From Membranipora membranacea (taxonomy: Eukaryota > Bryozoa > Gymnolaemata > Cheilostomatida > Membraniporidae), in the NCBI GenBank assembly GCA_914767715.1, contig OU612066.1, forward strand, positions 2,735,001 through 2,795,000: a stretch of DNA of 60,000 nt, read 5' to 3'. Shown here piece after piece: positions 43,301 through 55,300 of this stretch; the first letter of the stretch is position 1, and the number at the start of each line of letters is the position of its first letter. Under the pieces are notes generated by a model that saw only the letters and a list, made by a program, of their open reading frames with translations, was not told where the DNA came from and did no database searches. The position numbers and the translations under genes are program-made.

Positions 43301-46300
43301 CAGATAATGATCCCTGTACACATCTGTAGATCGCATTACTCTCACATCATGCAGGGATCTCCTCCGCTTCCTGTTTATCAACAAATGGTCTATCTGAGTT
43401 AGCTGCCCGCAAGGGGAACGCCACGTTAACTTGTGTATATCTCTATGAGGGAAAATCCCAATCACCATGCCATTAATTATTCCAAACTGTATAAGCCTCT
43501 CTCCATTGTCGTTCGCCGCCCCAACTCCATGCTGCCCTAAAATATCCTCCATCCCTATGTTGACCGTTCCAACTGTTGGTTTCCAATCAATCAAGCTCTT
43601 TCTCGCCTTCAAGGTCAACATCAAAGCCGTACCCTGATGGTGCTGATTATCTTGCTTTCCCGAGTACAACACTATTTCTCCAGTCTCCAATCCCTCCTCT
43701 CCTTCTCCCGTCCATCTGCTCTCACTAATACCCAGAAGCTCCAGCTTTATTCGTCGGAACTCTCTCGCCAACTGCTCGGTGCGCCCGTCTGCAAACATGG
43801 TCCTGACATTCCAGGCACCAACACTTAATAGTTGTCGCGGGGCAGCAGAAATGTACTCCTATCCAAATTAACAACAGAAACTTCCCGAGGGGTTTGGTCC
43901 CTGCCGGTCATGTAGCCTTCTTTCTTTTTCTGCGTCCTCCGCAACTGTTTTGGGTAGGATTATTCGATTCTGTTTCTGTAACTGGGTTTTTTAATGTGAA
44001 TGGGTAGTTGACCCAGACACAACCCTCCGCTTTTACACGGACTTTGGACCGTCTGGATGAATCCAGGTATCTTCTCCAGGTAGAGTTATGGGACTGCATA
44101 ACGATGTTAATTTCTTCAACATGTTTATTATCTTACATTTGTTTTGAATTTTCTTTGACATGATTTACCAATCGTTATCGTTTGGGCATTATTCCTAATT
44201 GCTAACTGAACTTGGAAATTATCTGTAATCCATTCCCTCCTAGATCCATGGGGGAACAACAGAAGATGAAATAATATCAACTGTAAGAGAGGCTGAGAAG
44301 GCAGCAATTGAGAATAAAAGCTTTTGTGAGAGATATGCGCTGGAGAAAAAATGGGATAAGGTAAGTTTGAAATTTATGGAGGTGAGGATTGATATGATAT
44401 TATATACACCTCAGTGGAAGTGATTAGACCATACCCAATGAACACCTTAGATTGTAATAAGAAAATTATAAGATTTTTTTTATTACTGATGTAAATACGC
44501 ATGCTTGGATAACTTGGAAACTATATTCTACACTTGTAGATGATTGGAAACTTTTCAATTTATCCATGGCATATTTTGACAACCTCCTTACCAACCAATG
44601 TGTTCTAGTATACATAATTTTTCCCTTTTACGAGAAAATTACATAAAAAACTTTTCCAGGGAGCTAGCCAAGCTCCTCTGTAAGCCTTCCACTTGGAATG
44701 CGGCATTGGCAAAATCCTTGATAAGAACGATCTGCAGTAGTTTTTTCCACTACAAACAGTATGTAGGTAGGTAATGACCTCACGATCAATCAGTACCCAT
44801 CCACTTTTAATTGGGGTTTATCTTATTTTAGGTAGATACCAATTCAATATTGGTATCCGGGCTGGTTGGGAAGTTATGAGATAATATCCTGGACTTAGTT
44901 GTCAGAGAAAACATAGATGGCAACAGAACAATTATGTTTGCTGCTGTTTTGAGTTAATCACATTCCCTAGAATGGTAAAGGGGCCAAAATGTAGATACTG
45001 GATTGCCTACTCAATTTTGACTAAAAAAAGCTCATGATTTTGGCTAAGGTGTCAGTTACTTTGCAGTGGGCAGTATTGTTGTGATCCTTTGCATGGCTAT
45101 CAATTTATTGTTTGTTCTCTTTTGCCATAATTATGTCATTTGTGCTGAAGGTTTTCCATCATACTGTTTAGATACCTGTCATCTACACCATATTATTCTT
45201 GGATGAGGCAAACACAACAGAAGCTATCGGGCTCATCAAAGAAATCCTTTGTGACAAGAGTATGAATGGCGAAGCAATGCAATCAGACTCAGGAGTCAAG
45301 ATCATTGCAGCTTGCAATCCTTTCTTGCGGTAATGTTAATGTTTTAGCATTAAAGCTCCTTTTGAAAAATCTTCCATTTTGGGACATTTCTGGACTTTTC
45401 AGTACTCAGGGGGTCTTTCAATTGGAAACAGCCAAAATCGCAGTCTGATCGCTCACTCACTCAGTGAGTGATTCCTGCTAGGCTCTCGCTTTCAGATCGC
45501 TCAGTCATTTGATGGAACTATATACATTATGAGCGAGCCATTTGGGAGCGATTTTGTCTAATTGAAAGACCAAGTGAGTGATAATTATGAGCGATGTGAT
45601 AGTGATAACTTGCTTTAGTAAAGTATCGCTCTTTCTAATTGAAAGACCCCCCAGATCCTTTGTAACTTTAGCTGCTTTCTGAATAGGAATTGGTTTAAGG
45701 TGGCTAATGCGAATTTTTACTTTGTTCTTTCTTCCCATGTTGTAAAATGGTATCACTGTGAAACTAACAGCAATCAATTACAAATACACATTGTTTCTTT
45801 CGATATAGCTATGATAAGAAAATTTTGGAAAAGCTGCAAAGAATAAGCCTCGGGCGTTACAAACCAGTAGAAGACCCAGCAAAGGAAATGTTCTGTAAGT
45901 AACCAGTGTATTGAGTATTGCGTTGCTAATTGTCACCATCAACCTATCATTTATTTGGGATGGTGAGATGGTGCAATTGGTAAGTATGCTTGGTATTCAC
46001 CGCAAGTACATCGGTGCCGCATGTATCGCGAATTCTCATCCCATCGGGAGTGCATTCTTTATAATTTCATAGTTAAGGCTTAGATATTTTATATCATAAC
46101 ATTCAAATGCAGGATTTACACTGAGTGCAATCCACATCTATTCAGCTCGGTATGTAAGGCTCCTTTGACTCCCACTGTGGATGACAAAGTTTAGCTAACA
46201 GTCAAAGATAATGTGTCAGTAAGCTTTATCCTTTGACATGACATTGCTGACCGAATTTGTAATTAAAAATGATCCTGATCAAGGGAAAAGCATTTGTTAC

Positions 46301-49300
46301 TAGTGATCGATAAATTTACTGCTTAAAAGTTTCCTAAGCCCGCTGTCCTGAAGGTTATCTCCTGCAATGCCCATGGGGCTGCCCATACCGACTAAAATCC
46401 TTTGTCCTTTTAACTCAACCTAATCTGATCCTAAAATATCACCCTAACCGCAGATTATAATTCCATTTAAACTGTTGGAGAGTTAGCATTCTGACCTCCT
46501 AAAACTTAAGAGCACTCTGTGTTGTATGATAGCAATCTTAATACTATTTAGAACAATCTAAGGATCATATAAATCTGAATCCATATTCAATCACAAAGGA
46601 ACCTTGAGAAAAATGTGCTTTTTTCATCCAGTGATAAAGTAGGGAATGTATAAAGTATTAAGCCCTGTGCTTGTGGTAAACTTCCTAAGCATGTGCGCTA
46701 AAATCAGCTACCTGCACAGGGAACTGTTATCAATTTGTTTCTACTTACCTTTTGCAATAAGGGCAATGATTCCCTTGTAGATGAAATCCCTATGACAGAG
46801 CTTGTATATAGGGTACAGCCTTTGCCTGAAGCCCTAAGAGCTCTTGTTTGGGATTTTGGAAGACTTGTCTCCGAAGAGAACCCTTTGCAGCCTGACAAGT
46901 TTTCTGGGACTGAACATATATACATAGCCAAAATGGTGGAGAATTTTGTAAGTTATCAGCCCACCACAGGAGTATGATAGTTTGAATCTAGGGTATTGAC
47001 GTAGGAGAGTGCTATCGATGGTCTTTTCATACATCATTTTAACCAGTTAACGGGTACATACTCGAATATATATACAAATTTGAATTAGTGATAAAAATAG
47101 GGACTTTGCCAAGCCTCCATTTCAATTGTCAGTTTGGCTATTTGAAAATCAATGTGTGTAAGCCACTGTATGCATCTACACTTATGACATTGAATTCTAA
47201 TACCAAGCAAAATACTGGTGATTTAGTTAAGAAAGATGGATTGATAAAATTATACAATATTAACCTGTGCAATACTGGTATCAATTTTCAATGGTTTGAT
47301 ACAATAAAATTCAAACTATTTTGCAGATATTTGCGTTTGCAGTAAATTTATGTCATGCAAATATTGTTGGTTGGTTATATTGATTGTTAGTAAAATGATA
47401 TGCATATGATGATCGGTAAAGGATGTATCAATTCAGTTTATCATAGCGTTGAAAGAGGGTGTCCGGTCTGCACTTAGAGAAAACAGTGGGATAGATAATA
47501 TTGCGATTGATTGCTATGTTTATGTTTATGAATGACTTTAGAACATCAGATGCAACGACGCTGAGAAGGAACAGCTGCTGTTTGGCAACCGCTGTAAAGA
47601 TGTCATCAACTTGATCGTCAAATCACAGAATTTCATGAGATTATGCATAGTAGGTTTTATGTTAATATCTTACCAATCTGCAGTTAGGAGGTCAGCATAC
47701 ACATGGCCTGGCTTGAATATGATTGCAAGAAAACTGCCAAAAGCATAAAAATTTAAAACTCAGCTAACAATTCGATTTTGGTATCAGTTTAAGCTACCTA
47801 TCGCTATGTTGCCATGTGATTATTAGGCTCAATCTGTTTCCATGACCTGAAACTGAAGCTTGTGTTTGAGTCAAACTTTGGCCTCCGATTACAGGTTTAC
47901 AGGTTGACTTTGCATTGATTCCAACTGAAGTTTGAGCTTAGCCCTCATACTGAGCAGGATGCTATTTGTGGTTTCATGGGTTAAATATCAATTCAACTCA
48001 AAATGCCTTGGGAATCGTAGATGATGAGAATAATTGTTAGTTATGCAAAAGTTACTTTTCGTCGATTTTGTTGGCTTCAACTAAGTTCTAATGCTACTTC
48101 AAATGAAAATGGGTCATGGCTAGGTTCGCTGACATATTTTAATTTCTTCAGTTTATTGTCCCTGTTCCCATTTATCATACCTCATGTGTAGGCAAAGGTG
48201 GTAGGGTTTGATATTTCTGCTTAATTTAGAAGTTCAATCTTCTATTAATATGTTAGTGAAAGCAGTTTGTCCAGCTGATGAGAATAACCCATTCGGCATG
48301 TTGTTAATCAATATAATCATGTACCTGGTATACTAAATCTTTGGATACATGCTGGCGGGTTTTGCAAGACGTGTAAAAATTAACCCGTTACCATGGTTGT
48401 CAGTGATGAACTGATCTCACCTGTCAATTTTGCTGTCATTAGGATGAATGCAGTTACGTCAGCCTCAGAGATGTGAAGCGGTTCCTAGATGTTGCACAGT
48501 GGTTCTATGATATGCGTACTACTCTGTATCAGGCTATGGATGAGCATGCAAGCAAAGGAGAATACAGGGATCATCAAGTCGCAAAAGAACAAGATCTGGC
48601 AACATCCCTGTCAGATATTGTTGTGCAAGTTCCCTCAACTGTAAGTACAAAATAAAAATCCTCAAAGATTATCAAAGGACTATGTACTTTTGCTCTTTCC
48701 CACACATAATTAGTGTAACTGGATTATAATTTCATGAGGAAATCCTGAACCCCCCCTTGAACCCCTGCAGATCTGCACAGCTAAACGATTACAACAACTC
48801 CAGATTGACAGGTATATGGGTAGAAAAATGCTGTGATCAGCCAATTTAATTTCAATAATGATAACAAATAGTCACGAATCCAGTTTCTCTACTTTTTTGC
48901 TGCCAGAAATCGTCATTTAGGAGTTTATAGAACATTAGATGTATTCATTTTATTATTGAATAAGAACCAAAACTTTCCGTAATCAATAACAATGTCGAAA
49001 ATGTCAATTTTTGTGCAGATTTTCTTGGAATCAAGAGAACATCTAATGGAGTGTTTTAGAACCCAATCACTGATCTTTCTTACTACTGTGGCCTTTTTAC
49101 CTTGTCTTAAGGCTGACTCAGATATCGATCGTAGTATTGTACTCTCGATAGCGGCATGTTACTTAGTTCGGCTCGATGATGAAAACCGCAAGAAATATCT
49201 CAGTCGTATAGATCTTGTTCTCAAGAAGGTGATACATGCACCTGTTGATAGTGGAGCCGCATACCTTCAAGATCAATTTGAACTGTGAGTATGTAAGCAG

Positions 49301-52300
49301 AACCACAACCATGCAGTTGGTAGGCACTGATAATTACAAAACATAATGACCCATATAAATAACCTATATAATAACCTGTTTGTTTGTTTTTTTTACCTAT
49401 CGATTCCAAAAACATAAAATATTATCATATTTTGATTCTTATTTTCCCCCCAACGTTTGCTGGATTTTCTTTGGCACGTTATGGAAAAAAATACGTCCAG
49501 GAGCTTATTGTCTGCAGGATAAAATAGTTCATATATATATATATAGAGAAAGAAAATACGCAGAAGAGTCACATGTTTGCTTGTAGACTGTATTGAAAAT
49601 ATTAGTATAATTACTCAAAATAATTTGTGGAAAGTCTTATGCGGAAATCAATTTTTTACCATGAAAGTGTTGCATATTACAGAGGGTTACGAAATTTAAA
49701 AACTAGAGATCCAGAATACTTTGCTCAGCGATCTCCATATTCTCTCTGAGAAAATAATTATATTGTATTTCCAAATCAGGTCAACAAACAGCATCCTAAA
49801 GGAAATTTCAGAGTCTGCCGATATGGGTGAAGGAGAAGACGATGACCCCTGTGATGAAAATGACGAGCGAGAGAACATTGCTGTGAACATGGCACTCAAA
49901 GAAAACATATTCATGATGATTGTCTGCATTCAAAATAGGATTCCCTTGTTCCTCATCGGAAAACCTGGGAGCTCTAAATCTTTGGCAAAATCGATGGTCA
50001 CCAATGCTCTGCGGGGAAAAAAATCAAACAGTGGATTGTTCAAGCACATGAAAAGAGTAAGCAACAAGTTTTATTTTTATTGCTCATGCCAATGATGATG
50101 CCTGATATAGATATAGTTGTCCTAGACCTCAAAACAAAAAGTTTAAGGGTGTATGGTTGGTTCTTTGAAATCATCAGGCTTTGAAGTCACATGACAACTT
50201 CAGTTATCTATTGAATCATCATTTGTTTTTATATCTAACAGTATCGCCTATATTTCAGACTCAAATGGTAACCTACCAGTGTAGTGCTCATTCTACCAGC
50301 ACTGGAATACAGGACGTTTTTAAACTGGCAGCAAGGTATCAGCCACGAAATGTCGAGAGGAAAGAAGATTTCATTTCAGTGGTTGTACTGGATGAAGTTG
50401 GACTAGCTGAAGCATCTGAGCATATGCCACTCAAAGTATGTAATGTTTATTATTATTAGAATTGTTATTAATGTCCAAAACAGCTCCTGTTTCAATTTTT
50501 TTCATGTGATGCTTCTGTCCAAAGAAACTCAAAGCAAAAACACAACAACTTTTTTTGAAAATTTGTTTGGGAAAAGAGATATCTAACATTATTGAACTGG
50601 AAAATTGTGTGTGCTTTGTGTCTTTTTACATCAGTAGTTCACGGAGTCAATAGTCTATAGACCACCCTGGTTTTTATCCGAAACACAATTGGTTTGGTAA
50701 CTCATTTAGTTGAACAACTTAAAGCTAATGTTAAAGACACAATACACATCAGCGATAAAAATGAGCTATTCCTCATATGACACTTTTCTCAACAACGACA
50801 AGTATTAGATTTTCGATTGATTGATGTCTTCCAGGTCACTGAAGCTCTAGACACAGCAGGGCAATCACTTTTGAATAGCTGTTCTCATACTTGTAAGTCC
50901 TATCACAATAATTTACTATATTCTCTAAGAATCTTTTTTCCCTTTGATTGATCTAACACACCAAACCTAATAAACCTGTTGCTGTTTCAGGTGCTTCACC
51001 CTTTACTAGAGGAGGGAGTTGTAGTAGAGGGAAAAGCTGACCCTGTGAGGTGTGGCTTCATCGGGATATCAAACTGGGCCCTAGATCCTGCAAAGATGAA
51101 CAGAGGCATATTTGTGCAACGGGGAGTACCTTGTAAAACTGAACTAAAGATTATCGCCGAGTAAGTCTTTGAAGCCCTTTGTCATATGTGAATGTATCAG
51201 TATACAATTTTGTTGTATAGTTTCCCTCCATCCAAGTCATTCATTAATGATTCAAGACTACTGAAGGTGACAATGTATGCATAATCATTATAATTACTGT
51301 TCTGACAAAATTATCTGCTAGTAAGAGTTGATATAATGTCAACTTGCGATAATACGTCCATCTTATACTTAGACTCTGGTTACTTGCAAACCGACAGTTG
51401 GTACCTGTGCTGGTATATGTGCCTGTACAAAATTGTCAACTGACTTGTGGTGATATGGTTTTATTAAAATTCATACACAAATTACGAAATAAATTTAAAC
51501 TCTTACAATTATTGATTGTAGAGGACATTGAACTTTTATATGATATCTGGTAGCATGATATAATGAATACTTGACATAATAATATACGCTCAAATTTTTT
51601 GCAGCCATAAACATAAACATAAACACTAAGCTAGTTTGCTGGCGGCCAGATATAGACTTTGCTTTGGCTGAGCTGCCGGGTATATTAATGCTGGCTGAGG
51701 TCAAATCGAATGATTCATAGTTAAAGAAATTGGAATACGCAAAACAGATGAAAGAAATAGCTGGCTGCTTTAGCTATATTTACAATGTTGGTTATAATAA
51801 AGACAAATAATACTAATGCTAATTACCTTGATTAACTGGTCTTATTTATTATGACATCAGAAAAAATATTTCTCAAAATAAAAATGTCCCTCCTTACACA
51901 GTACCGAAGTCGCCCATCAGCAATAAAGCCAATTTTAGAGTTTATTATTTGATTTTAATTAGCAAACTCTACACAGATGAATCAGAGAATGGTGTGAAGC
52001 TAAAGGAGGCATTAGCAGAAGGCTATAGATCATTATGTGAGAAGCTGAAGAGCAAAGACTTGAGAGATGAATTCTTTGGGTTACGTGACTTCTACAGGTA
52101 TTTACTTGATTCAGTAGAAAGATGAAAGAATGTTATTAAAATCAATTGTGATTATTCCTGGCGGGCACAACTGTATCTAAACTATGTTGGAAATATGTTT
52201 ACCTTAGATCCTGAACTGCGTCTGCCTAATGTGTCAATCTGTCATTCTAGTATATTTGGAGTGGTGCATTTCAGTAGATGTTGTGACAAAATATAAACTG

Positions 52301-55300
52301 CCTCTGCTACACGCCCAACTAGAGTCTTGTATATATCGTAACCATGTTTTCTTGACAGCAAAAAGTTTCAAAACTTATTAGGTATATTTCTTTGATTTTA
52401 ATTACGATTAATTAGATTTAATTACAATTAACATTTAGGGGGGGGGGGGTATTTTACTCATAGTGATTCAAGCCATGGTGGATGTAGAGTAGGCACACAG
52501 CCCATTTGACCTCCTCAAATTTAGATTGAGTCATTCGGTTATGCATAGTGTAACTTGGTGAATATCATCTGATTCAACTTTATTTGCGAGGAACATGAGG
52601 TGGTGCAGTTAATTTAAACCCTGGCTGTATATTAACCTTTATAAAATTACTGACATGTATCAATGTTTCAAAGTTATTAAATTATGGTTTATATAAAGAA
52701 TTTTACTGCTCTGTTGGGTTGTCAAAAGGGATTACCAAACTTTAGCAGCTTACCAGGGCAGACAAATGCAAGAAGTGTATACAAATTCACCAGCTATGCT
52801 GTCATAACTGCATCATTCCCATGCAGTTCAGAGACTGGATTAGATTTAAAGTAAAATGTAATAAAACAGTGCAAGATAGAATTATGAACAATTTGGAGCC
52901 AACACAGAGTGATAGCGAACAAATTGGAGAGCATTTTGTCCTATATGAAGCCAGTATTCTTCCAAATTACTCCTAGTAAAGTAGCTGTAGTTACTGCGCA
53001 GTTCACATATTAAAGGGCAACCAAGGTTTCGCAGCAATGCATTGATGGGTAGCAAATAATGTGCTGGGCAGCATCAGCTTTGTGCATTACGCGATGCAAA
53101 ACTCAAAGTAGTTGCTGACTCTAAGCTGGGTAACACTTCAGTTTAGGGGAGGTTCCAAGACTTTGCTGTAATAATTATAGAGCACAGGCTAAATAATAAC
53201 AGGAACAGGAAACTGCTATGTGGTGTTCTCTTTTAGCTGAGTTTGAGTACCTGATTGAAGAAATGTTTCACAAGAATTCTGGCTGAATAATAATCCGAAT
53301 TATATTTTGTCTTTTTCCCGATGCAGAAGGTGCAATCTGCTATTAATCAATGGCCATCAATGAGAAGTTGTTTGAAACCTTGGTTGCCCTTTAAAAACTG
53401 TGTTGCTTTGTATGCCCCATTTATGCCTCTACAAGAGATTGAATGTTAAGCGCATAACATGGAACATAGAAACAGTGAGTCCAATTGCGACATTGGAAAC
53501 ATGTTGCTCATACAACGTGCCCGCTGGGTTATTTTTGGCCTCTTCATAGGGTATAACATACGCTTTTATTGAACACACACAATAATGTAAACACACAGAC
53601 ACAGATTCATGTTGATATAACATGCATTTCTGATTCTGCGCAATTTCTCATTCTCTCTCTCAGCGCACGTTGCTGAGTTCTCAGTGTTCCTTTCTCACAT
53701 TGGCGTCTATTTGGTATCTTGGTGCACTGATTTCCAGATTGAAAAGAGGCTAGCAGGCAGTTGCCTTTTTCACGCCGCTTCCAGTCAACGCAGAGTTGAG
53801 AGCAACAACTGCATACTCGTCAAGCTCATCATACACTGCTCATCAACCTCCTGCCTATCACAACCGCGCCCATGATGCTCGATGGGTGTTTGAGGGTTGG
53901 TTATCTGCCCACTGTGGGCAGTATACCATCTGTATTATGTTATCTACACTGCGGTTCTCTAATATCAGCTCGAATCCCTTTCTTTGTTCTGTGTATTTTC
54001 ATACCACGCTTTTATTTATTTGCATATAGTTGTGGTATTAACTATACTTACCTAAGAAATGAAATACATTACAAGACCCATTTTTGGTCCACATTCTCAC
54101 TCTTTTTTTTCAGTGTTAGAATGGATTCTATTTTTTAAACTATAGAGCTACAAGATGGCCAAATTGGATTTTCAAGACAAAGAGCACTGTGATCAGATGC
54201 TTACTGCTAAAGCAGCAGCTCCTATACATCCCCATTCCCCACTCACACACTCCCCAACTCCCCGCTCCTCCACTACCCAACTACCCCACTCCTCAATCCT
54301 CCCCACCCTCCCCACCCTCCCCCACTCCCCAACTCCCCCACTACCCCACTCCCCCACTCCTACGCAATCCACACAATCTTTTTACAAAACACAATGAAAA
54401 TACTTCTGCATGTTTGTTTGAAACATGTTTGTCCTTTCAGTCCTTTGTCTCTTGTCCTTTCCTTGTACAGTCGAGCCTTTTTTCTGATATATTATAAGCT
54501 AATAAATAAAACCTTTTAGCAAATTGATTCTCACCTTTCTCACCTTTCACCGCCTTTGTCCTGTACGGGTGGCGGGTTTACGCTTGATACCAAGCTCAAC
54601 CAGACTTCTCAATCTGCTCTGGTCTTCCACATCGCTGCTATCAAGATCCAGCCATCTGAGGTCCGCATTTATTGTATCACTCCATCTCTGATTAGGGCGG
54701 CCTCTAGGTCTATTGCCATCTATCTCCATCTCACATACTTTTCTGATGTCTTCCTGACTATCTCGTCTGTGAACATGTCCAAACCACTGCATTCTCTTTC
54801 TTCTCATCAGGTCTTTAATTGGCACCACTTTTGCTTCTTGTAAAATATCTTCGTTCCTCCTATGTTCCTCTAGGCTGATCCCAAGACAGTACCGGACCAT
54901 GCGCATTTCGCATGAGGCCATCTTATCTGACAGATGTCTCGTTATTGGCCATGTTTCGTTGCCATAGAAAAGGGTTGGTCGTATTGCTGTTTTGTAGATT
55001 AGAACTTTCAGTTTGCATGGCAGCTTTTTGTCACATAATACCCCTGTGAGCTCTCTCCATTTGTTCCATGCCATCGATATCCTCAGCTCCACTTCCTTGC
55101 GGCATCCTCCCTCTTGATGAATATTGGTCCCCAAGTATTTAAATTGAGAACACTTTGGCAATGGAACCCACTCCTCACTGTCATACTTCTTCAAATAGAT
55201 GTCTCCTTGGTTTCCTTCAGGTTGTAGGTACTCTGTCTTCTTTCTGATTAGATTGAGTCCGACACTCTCCATTTTCTCCCTCCAGATCTCTATCCTCCCC

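Larger units (their letters stand above)
41075..44100 (-). mobile_element. RTE-like LINE, decayed, in intron 43
   Basis: Minus-strand order is endonuclease (43835-43235), RT (about 42850-41600) and a C-terminal tail with PEGTRRRGRPKETWQ near 41260. The style (GISESRWTGEGE, LLYGCETWRMTK) is that of RTE-clade LINEs. Several frameshifts break it. Ends are not sharply defined. Confidence 0.83.

Noticed and set aside
43637-43828. Plus-strand ORFs over the RTE-like element
   Set aside because: Antisense shadows of the minus-strand endonuclease and RT frames.
47443-47540. Possible extra exon upstream of exon 48
   Set aside because: An acceptor-like TCATAG is present but no donor in frame; exons 47 and 48 join in phase without it.
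54155-54497. Pro/Ser/Thr/His-rich ORFs on the plus strand
   Set aside because: They are translations of the C-rich minisatellite and lack splice context.
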